Source: Blastopirellula sp.
GTDB taxonomy: Bacteria; Planctomycetota; Planctomycetia; Pirellulales; Pirellulaceae
Assembly: GCA_002733575.1 (NCBI GenBank)
Contig: NVWB01000044.1
Coordinates: forward strand, 1-33,133
Direction: 5' to 3'
Length of the DNA: 33,133 nt
Shown: piece after piece, positions 28,566 through 33,133 of the stretch
Layout: every line of letters starts with the position of its first letter
How positions within the stretch are numbered: position 1 is the stretch's first letter
Translations under genes and position numbers: made by a program
Notes under the pieces: generated by a model
What the model saw: the letters and a program-made list of their open reading frames with translations, nothing else
What the model was told of the DNA's origin: nothing
The model's database searches: none

Positions 28566-30056
28566 ATGAGAATTTCAATGAAGATCATCCGCGTTAGCCT
28601 GTTGGCTTGGGTCGTATTGGCTGTCGTAAACTCAGCATCAATGTCAATCGCCGCGCAGCCGAATATCGTGGTGATTTTAGCCGATGACATGGGCTTCGGT
28701 GAACTGCAATGTTTGAATCCTGAAAGAGGAAAAATTCCGACCCCGCAGTTGGATGCGGTTGCGAAGTCGGGCATGATTTTTACCGATGCACATAGTGGGT
28801 CTTCGGTTTGCACGCCAACACGATATGGGCTCATGACAGGCCGGTATGCTTGGCGTACTCGCTTGCAAAGCGGCGTGCTCAAAGGGGGCGAATCACTGAT
28901 TGCCAAAAAGACGCTGACTGTTGCGGAAATGTTAAAAACCAAAGGCTACCATACCGCGATGATCGGCAAGTGGCACTTGGGCATGATGTTTGATGGCATT
29001 GAGAACAACAAAAAAGGAGCAGTCAAACCTGGTGCGGTTGTGACCCATGGGCCGATAGATTTCGGCGGCTTTGATGAATTTCACGGGTTCCATTATGCCC
29101 GGCAGATGGATCTGTGGATTGATAATGGTCAGGTAACCAGGAATATCGAAGCGGTAGAGATGTTGCCAGCGTTGGCAGATTCAGCGGTCAATTATATCGT
29201 CAGCCGCAAAGGCCACGACCAACCTTTCTTTCTCTACGTTCCGTGGAATGCCCCGCACAGCCCTGTGGTTCCCAGCAAAGCTTGGCAAGGCAAAAGCGGC
29301 ATCAACGACCATGCCGATTTTGTGATGCAAACCGACGACAGTTATGGCCAAGTAATCCAAGCATTAAAGGACAACGGTTTTTATGAAAACACGTTGATCA
29401 TTTGCAGTTCAGACAATGGCACTTCGCCTTCGACCTCTGGCCTTAAACAGTTAAAGTCCGCAGGCCATTTCCCTAGTGGCGAACTGCGTGGCATGAAGTC
29501 CGATATCTGGGACGGCGGCCATCGGGTTCCGTTTCTAGCAACATGGCCCGGTAAAATTAAGGCCGGAAGTCGCTGCAACGATCTGGTGTGCCTGACCGAT
29601 ATCATGGCAACTTCGGCAGAGATCACCGGCTACAAACTTGGCAAAAGCGATGGCGTCGATAGCATTAGTTTTCTAGCGGCCCTAACGGGAAGCAACGCGA
29701 AGCCCCGTACCAACGTGATACATCATTCGATCAGTGGTGAGTTTTCCTTGCGTGATGGCAACTGGAAATACATCGCCTGCCCCGGATCAGGCGGCTGGGG
29801 AAGCCCCGGCACCAAACGAGCGTCCCAACAATCCAAAGCTCAAGGCGAACCCCTGATGCAGCTTTACGAAATGGAAAAAGATCTCGGCGAACAAAACAAC
29901 TTGGCCGCAGCGAAGCCAGAAACCGTTGAACGCCTGCGAGCCATGCTAGACACCCAAATCAAAAACGGCCGCACGACCCCTGGCCCGAAACAAAAAAATG
30001 ATGCAACCATTGTGGTCGAGAAGTGGAATAAGGGTTCAGTGAAAAAGAAAAAGTGA
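28566..30056 (+). CDS. Secreted sulfatase (arylsulfatase family S1)
   Basis: 496-residue formylglycine-dependent sulfatase. A signal peptide follows the start (KIIRVSLLAWVVLAVVNSA to SIAAQ); an ATG four codons later is an alternative start. PNIVVILADDMGFGELQCLN supplies the first metal aspartates. C-x-P-x-R is CTPTR with Cys82, followed by YGLMTGRYAWR. GKWHLG and IICSSDNGTSP (Asp-Asn pair of the metal site) are present. Compared with the other sulfatase in the window it shares the overall plan but little detailed sequence, so they are not recent duplicates. The substrate is unknown. It stands alone between repeat-rich spacers. The C-terminus ends in a lysine run. Confidence 0.93.
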   Translation: MRISMKIIRVSLLAWVVLAVVNSASMSIAAQPNIVVILADDMGFGELQCLNPERGKIPTPQLDAVAKSGMIFTDAHSGSSVCTPTRYGLMTGRYAWRTRLQSGVLKGGESLIAKKTLTVAEMLKTKGYHTAMIGKWHLGMMFDGIENNKKGAVKPGAVVTHGPIDFGGFDEFHGFHYARQMDLWIDNGQVTRNIEAVEMLPALADSAVNYIVSRKGHDQPFFLYVPWNAPHSPVVPSKAWQGKSGINDHADFVMQTDDSYGQVIQALKDNGFYENTLIICSSDNGTSPSTSGLKQLKSAGHFPSGELRGMKSDIWDGGHRVPFLATWPGKIKAGSRCNDLVCLTDIMATSAEITGYKLGKSDGVDSISFLAALTGSNAKPRTNVIHHSISGEFSLRDGNWKYIACPGSGGWGSPGTKRASQQSKAQGEPLMQLYEMEKDLGEQNNLAAAKPETVERLRAMLDTQIKNGRTTPGPKQKNDATIVVEKWNKGSVKKKK

Positions 30057-30111
30057 TCTTGGCAGAGATGATTATAGTTTCTTGCTCTTGCTTTCTTTTC
30101 GTCTGGTGTGG

Positions 30112-30130
30112 CACTGGCATCTTGCCAGTG
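30112..30130. repeat. Palindromic repeat CACTGGC-ATCTT-GCCAGTG
   Basis: A 7-bp stem with a 5-base loop. With its right flank (to 30137) it is the inverted counterpart of the copy at 27678-27701, sharing 14 identical bases on that side and GCCAGTG-N-CAC on the other. Confidence 0.75.
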
Positions 30131-30163
30131 TGAAGTGTGATCGGGGTTTGAACTGATCCAAAG

Positions 30164-30191
30164 CATGCCCACGCGAAAGCGCGAGGGCATG
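30164..30191. repeat. Hairpin CATGCCC ... GGGCATG
   Basis: A 7-bp perfect stem encloses ACGCGAAAGCGCGA, itself partly self-complementary (CGCG). It is followed by GCACCCAGG, which resembles the GGCACCC tail of the other repeats nearby. Confidence 0.65.
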
Positions 30192-30302
30192 GCACCCAGG
30201 TTTCAATAAAACACCCGGCGGGCCTTACATTTGTTTTGTAAATTGGACCAGAGGGTTGTGGATCAGTTTTGTGATAAATCATGCCGACTTTTGCGTCCTC
30301 TT

Positions 30303-30338
30303 GTCGGCTGCGCCGACCCAGGTTGCGAGCAACTTGGG
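30303..30338. repeat. Two adjacent palindromes
   Basis: GTCGGCTGCGCCGAC (30303-30317) is followed at once by CCCAGGTTGC-GA-GCAACTTGGG (30317-30338; one arm mismatch). The tandem dyads end in GGCTACCC and look like part of a dispersed intergenic element. Confidence 0.65.
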
Positions 30339-30411
30339 CTACCCTTTGGATTGATTTCTACCGGGGGGAAAGGTGGGTGTTTTGATCGAATTGAAAAGTG
30401 CGAAATCAAAA

Positions 30412-30629
30412 GTAACCAAAGGTTACCATGGTAGCCAATGTCACCTTTTGACCGATATTGTGATCCGCGAGTTTTTCAGTTGTCGTAAGTCGTGTGATAG
30501 TATCACTTACAACAACACAAGAAATCGGGGTTTCGACGGTGTTCAACTTTTGGACTGATCAAAATTGGTAACCTTTGGTTATCTTTTATTCTACAGAGGG
30601 GTTTTTCTGAAAAAGTAACCTTTGGTTAC
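30412..30629. repeat. Three copies of the GTAACC-N3-GGTTAC palindrome
   Basis: Copies: GTAACCAAAGGTTAC at 30412-30426, GTAACCTTTGGTTAT at 30568-30582 (last base off), and GTAACCTTTGGTTAC at 30615-30629. The first runs on into a second near-palindrome, GGTTACCATGGTAGCC, at 30421-30436. They look like binding sites for a dimeric protein or short hairpins, but no start codon of a convincing gene follows closely. Confidence 0.8.
30479..30516. repeat. Imperfect long hairpin between palindrome copies
   Basis: GTTGTCGTAAG (30479-30489) pairs with CTTACAACAAC (30506-30516) with one mismatch, and TGATA pairs with TATCA around a single G at the tip. A 5-base bulge lies on the left side only. No T-tract follows. 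Confidence 0.6.
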
Positions 30630-30745
30630 CAAGCGAGATTGGATCAATAATCAACCCAACATCAGATAAATTGGGTCCACTTCAGTTAGCTTAGCAGTAG
30701 GATCGAAGCGAATAGAAAGGCGGCTGACGAGCTGGCCACCCTGCA

Positions 30746-31060
30746 CTATGAAATGGGTTCGTTATCTTGATTCCGATCAGGAATCGAAAGAATATCTTGG
30801 CACTTTGGGCACTTAATTTGCCTGCCAGCAAAATCATTGGGTGCCGAGAGCTGGGTTTGGCACCGGTTGCAGAAGACGTCGATGTTAGGAGGTGGATCAG
30901 GTTTTGGTTCAAATTTCTGACGAGTCGTTTGATTGCTTCGTTTCACATCGGGAATCGTGATCATGGCCTGGCAATGAGGGCACGCATGCTTTTTGCCTGC
31001 GAATTTGCTTGGAACATAGAGCTTCTTATTGCACTCGTTACATTTAGTTTTCAGCGGCAT
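30746..31060 (-). CDS. Small double zinc-ribbon protein
   Basis: 104 residues with two copies of a C-x-x-C ... C-P-x-C zinc ribbon. The first uses Cys7, Cys10, Cys27 and Cys30 (CNECNKKLYVP; FAGKKHACPHC), the second Cys64, Cys67, Cys84 and Cys87 (CNRCQTQLSAP; FAGRQIKCPKC). They are joined by a Pro/Lys-rich linker. Both units share the same spacing and the FAG(K/R) turn, so one is a duplicate of the other. There is no membrane segment; in planctomycetes such ribbons often stand at the start of larger proteins, but here the frame ends after the second. The function is unknown; nucleic acid or protein binding is possible. Confidence 0.75.
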   Translation of the reverse strand: MPLKTKCNECNKKLYVPSKFAGKKHACPHCQAMITIPDVKRSNQTTRQKFEPKPDPPPNIDVFCNRCQTQLSAPNDFAGRQIKCPKCQDILSIPDRNQDNEPIS

Positions 31061-31234
31061 TGAAAGCTTCTTTTTTATTCAGTTAGTCTATCCAGTGTGC
31101 AGTCAAATTCGGAAATTATCTCTACGGAGTATTATGTCTACGACGAAAATATATGTCAATCTCATTGGCTTGCGATTATTTCTGCGAGTGACAAATGGCA
31201 GCTGCTCAAAAGAGCCAAGCAAGGGGACTGCGTC

Positions 31235-33133
31235 TTACAAACCCCACTCGGCAAACAGATTGTCGACTTGGTCATCCATTTCTTGCTTTGATGCTAGATC
31301 GCTAGAGACGTTATCAACAACAGCCGAAAGCTCAAGTAGACGCTGGTCGACGGTGAATGATTCTTGATCGACTGCCCATAAGGTGTCTAGTTGGCCGAGT
31401 TGGAAATCAGAGGCCTGAATTGTTTCTTTCTGGCTGTCAGACGTCAAACGGCGAAGTGGTTGAGTTGACAACGTGTTTCGTTCTGCGAACCACGGGGTTG
31501 ATTCATTGGTGAAGAATTCGTCTGAGGCAACCGGGTTTTCTCGTAACTCAGGTATCGCTTCTCCCTCTAGGAGAGCAGGAAAGAAGATCGGACTGCCATC
31601 CCCTTGCTGATTGCCAAAATGGTTTACCAAACGTGAAAGATCGGATAGTCCTACGCTCCCGTTTTTGTCAAAGTCGGCTCGAAAAGCGGTTGCGTTGTTG
31701 CTTGTTTGCAAGCCAAAGGAATTCACCAGCATAGACAAGTCGGACAAGCCAACTCGATTGTCATCATTCAGATCATAACGAACGGCCTTGATAGAGGTAG
31801 GTAAGTCAGCGGCGGTCGAACTGGCAACTGGATCGACCAATAGCTCAAGTGAAACTTGAGCAGATTTCATGACAGGCAGAAGTGTATTTGATTCATTAGG
31901 ATACATGCCCAACACATTGGCAATCATGTTAAACGGAGCAGGAATTCTTGCGATTAAAAAGGGACTGGCAACGCCAAGTTCAGATAGCCCTAGTTTGATT
32001 GTGGCTGAAAGAATTGCCTCACCTGGGAAAGTATCGACCGTAAGGCTTTCTACCCCGCCACCTAATTCCCAGTTCGTTAAATCGAACAGAATCGAGGTCT
32101 CGTCAAAGGCTAACGTGAATTGAGCATTCGCAATGGGGGAGTGAGCGAGTGCAGGAAGTTGAACATAGAACTCAAGATAGTATTCTTCCCATTCATGCAC
32201 TTGAGCCCTGCTGTCTGGAAGTACGGCAACGCTGCCATCGCTTGAGGTCTGCGTTGGGACAGCCACCAATGCCATTTCAAACACAGCAGGTGGGTGAATG
32301 TCTCCGTAGTCAGCGGTGGTAATATCAACCGTTTGATTTGCGAGTCCAGCAAACGCATCGTTCGAGTTATCTGCATCTAGGGAGATGGTTGCGGTTGAGT
32401 TCTGGCTGCCATCGAGCAAGGCATCCGGCTCGCCTGTTACCGTAACTGTTTGCGGTATGTTCCAGTTGGCAAATGTGAACGTAAGGGTGCTCTTGTCGAG
32501 AGTTGCCTCACTGGCATCACTACTTTCAAGCGTGAAGACAACAGGCGTTAATGGTTGTCGATCTAAGACGACCTTAAAGGAGTCCTGGGTTCCGCTTTCA
32601 TCAACTAATGTTGCACCAGCCGAGAGCATGAGACTGTATCCAGCCACATCATCGTCTAGTGTCGTGAGACTCACGATTTGATCAGCGAGTGCATTAAATG
32701 CGTTTTCAGTGTTCGCATCATCGACACGAATGGTTACCGTCGAGTCCTGACTGCCATCCAAGGTAAAGTCATTGACACCTGTGAACGTGACGGTTTGAGC
32801 TACATTCCAGTTCGTTGAAGTAAACGTAAGCGTAGATTTGTCGACTGCGACTTCGCTGGTGTCGCTGCTAGTAACCATGAATACAACGTTGGTTAGCGGT
32901 TGTCGATCTAGGACGACATCGTACTTGACGTTGGTTCGACTTTCATCAACCAAGGTGGTACCGGAAATTTGAGACAGACTGTATCCCGCTACATCGTTAT
33001 CCGCCGAAGTCACACTCACGGTTTGATTCGCGAGTTCGTTGAACGCATCATCAGAGTTGGCATCATCAACACCAATGGTAATTGTTGTGTCTTGGCTGCC
33101 ATCGACAGTCGAGTCATCGACAGCAGTGACCTG
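31235..33133 (-). CDS. Dockerin-containing repeat protein, probably cell-surface (5' partial)
   Basis: The C-terminal 632 residues are visible; the frame stays open through the window edge, so the GTG at 33019 is not the start. Two full 115-residue beta-rich repeats and part of a third (VAGYSL ... LVDES ... VVLDRQPLT ... LDGSQ ... LADQ/LANQ) resemble the Calx-beta-like or bacterial adhesin repeats of large planctomycete secreted proteins. A cohesin-like beta domain may follow (QFTLAFDETSILFDL). A type I dockerin pair then follows: DLNDDNRVGLSDLSMLV and DFDKNGSVGLSDLSRLV, each with a calcium-loop Asp/Asn pattern. The last 120 residues are acidic and unassigned. It is likely exported, though its signal peptide is outside the window. 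Confidence 0.82.
   Translation of the reverse strand, partial: QVTAVDDSTVDGSQDTTITIGVDDANSDDAFNELANQTVSVTSADNDVAGYSLSQISGTTLVDESRTNVKYDVVLDRQPLTNVVFMVTSSDTSEVAVDKSTLTFTSTNWNVAQTVTFTGVNDFTLDGSQDSTVTIRVDDANTENAFNALADQIVSLTTLDDDVAGYSLMLSAGATLVDESGTQDSFKVVLDRQPLTPVVFTLESSDASEATLDKSTLTFTFANWNIPQTVTVTGEPDALLDGSQNSTATISLDADNSNDAFAGLANQTVDITTADYGDIHPPAVFEMALVAVPTQTSSDGSVAVLPDSRAQVHEWEEYYLEFYVQLPALAHSPIANAQFTLAFDETSILFDLTNWELGGGVESLTVDTFPGEAILSATIKLGLSELGVASPFLIARIPAPFNMIANVLGMYPNESNTLLPVMKSAQVSLELLVDPVASSTAADLPTSIKAVRYDLNDDNRVGLSDLSMLVNSFGLQTSNNATAFRADFDKNGSVGLSDLSRLVNHFGNQQGDGSPIFFPALLEGEAIPELRENPVASDEFFTNESTPWFAERNTLSTQPLRRLTSDSQKETIQASDFQLGQLDTLWAVDQESFTVDQRLLELSAVVDNVSSDLASKQEMDDQVDNLFAEWGL
32303..33133 (-). 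repeat. Tandem coding repeats of 345 bp
   Basis: Unit boundaries taken at the VAGYSL codons are 32992-32648 and 32647-32303, with at least the last 141 bases of a further unit at 32993-33133. Protein blocks such as VVLDRQPLT, DKSTLTFT and LDGSQ are identical between units. The DNA is also close (GGTTGTCGATCTA occurs in both on the plus strand), which points to recent duplication or gene conversion. Confidence 0.85.

Larger units (their letters stand above)
30057..30745. other. Repeat-rich intergenic region without a convincing gene
   Basis: 689 bp between the second sulfatase and the zinc-ribbon gene. It contains a CACTGGC/GCCAGTG dyad (30112-30130), a CATGCCC/GGGCATG stem (30164-30191), two adjacent dyads at 30303-30338, three copies of a GTAACC/GGTTAC palindrome, and a long imperfect hairpin at 30479-30516. 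Open frames of 60-110 codons here have no recognisable content and run through the palindromes, so I take none as a gene. Confidence 0.7.

Noticed and set aside
30231..30558. Short plus-strand open frames in the spacer after the second sulfatase
   Set aside because: They run through palindromes, overlap each other in different frames and have no recognisable content.
31029..31367. 112-codon plus-strand open frame between the zinc-ribbon and dockerin genes
   Set aside because: It overlaps both minus-strand genes, which have clear motifs, and it has no family resemblance.
32110..32681. Open frames overlapping the repeat region of the dockerin protein (32110-32376 minus, 32385-32681 plus)
   Set aside because: They lie in other frames of a gene whose repeats and dockerin loops are clear.

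Overview
The window reads as chromosomal DNA of a planctomycete, most likely Pirellulaceae-like. This rests on gene content: a DUF1592-type cytochrome protein beside a Tat-exported DUF1552 protein, two Cys-type sulfatases, a ThuA-like protein, a dockerin-bearing secreted repeat protein, and intergenic regions with many short palindromes. No rRNA, tRNA or CRISPR was recognised by eye.

Layout. (1) 1-5281: the 3' part of an F-type ATP synthase operon in the order atpF(end)-atpH-atpA-atpG-atpD-atpC, intact and housekeeping. (2) 5338-6450: a decayed IS630-family insertion sequence with frameshifts and nonsense codons. (3) 6468-9885: a minus-strand pair, a DUF1592-type haem protein overlapping a DUF1552 protein. 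(4) 10354-12182: an AT-richer two-gene unit, a P-loop ATPase and a small TOPRIM-like protein overlapping by 4 bp, which looks like an acquired defence-type module. (5) 12188-14793: minus-strand ThuA-like protein and secreted sulfatase. (6) 14976-17251: GNAT acetyltransferase, an unknown 132-residue protein, and mnmA. (7) 17692-27531: a compact biosynthetic cluster. It encodes a Sfp-type phosphopantetheinyl transferase, a free-standing acyl carrier protein, a 2575-residue type I polyketide synthase (KS-AT-DH-structural region-ER-KR-ACP) fused to a C-terminal alpha-oxoamine synthase, and a DUF4261-like protein. (8) 27532-30745: a small membrane protein and a second sulfatase set among palindromic repeats. 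(9) 30746-33133: a double zinc-ribbon protein and the C-terminal part of a large dockerin-containing surface protein built from 115-residue repeats.

The strongest candidate for an undescribed system is region 7. The synthase carries every domain of a fully reducing iterative PKS but has no thioesterase or reductase. Its chain is probably released by PLP-dependent decarboxylative condensation with an amino acid, giving a long-chain alpha-aminoketone resembling 3-ketosphinganine. The PPTase would activate both carrier proteins. The ATPase/TOPRIM pair is the second candidate. Functions are inferred from recognised motifs only; no database search was made.
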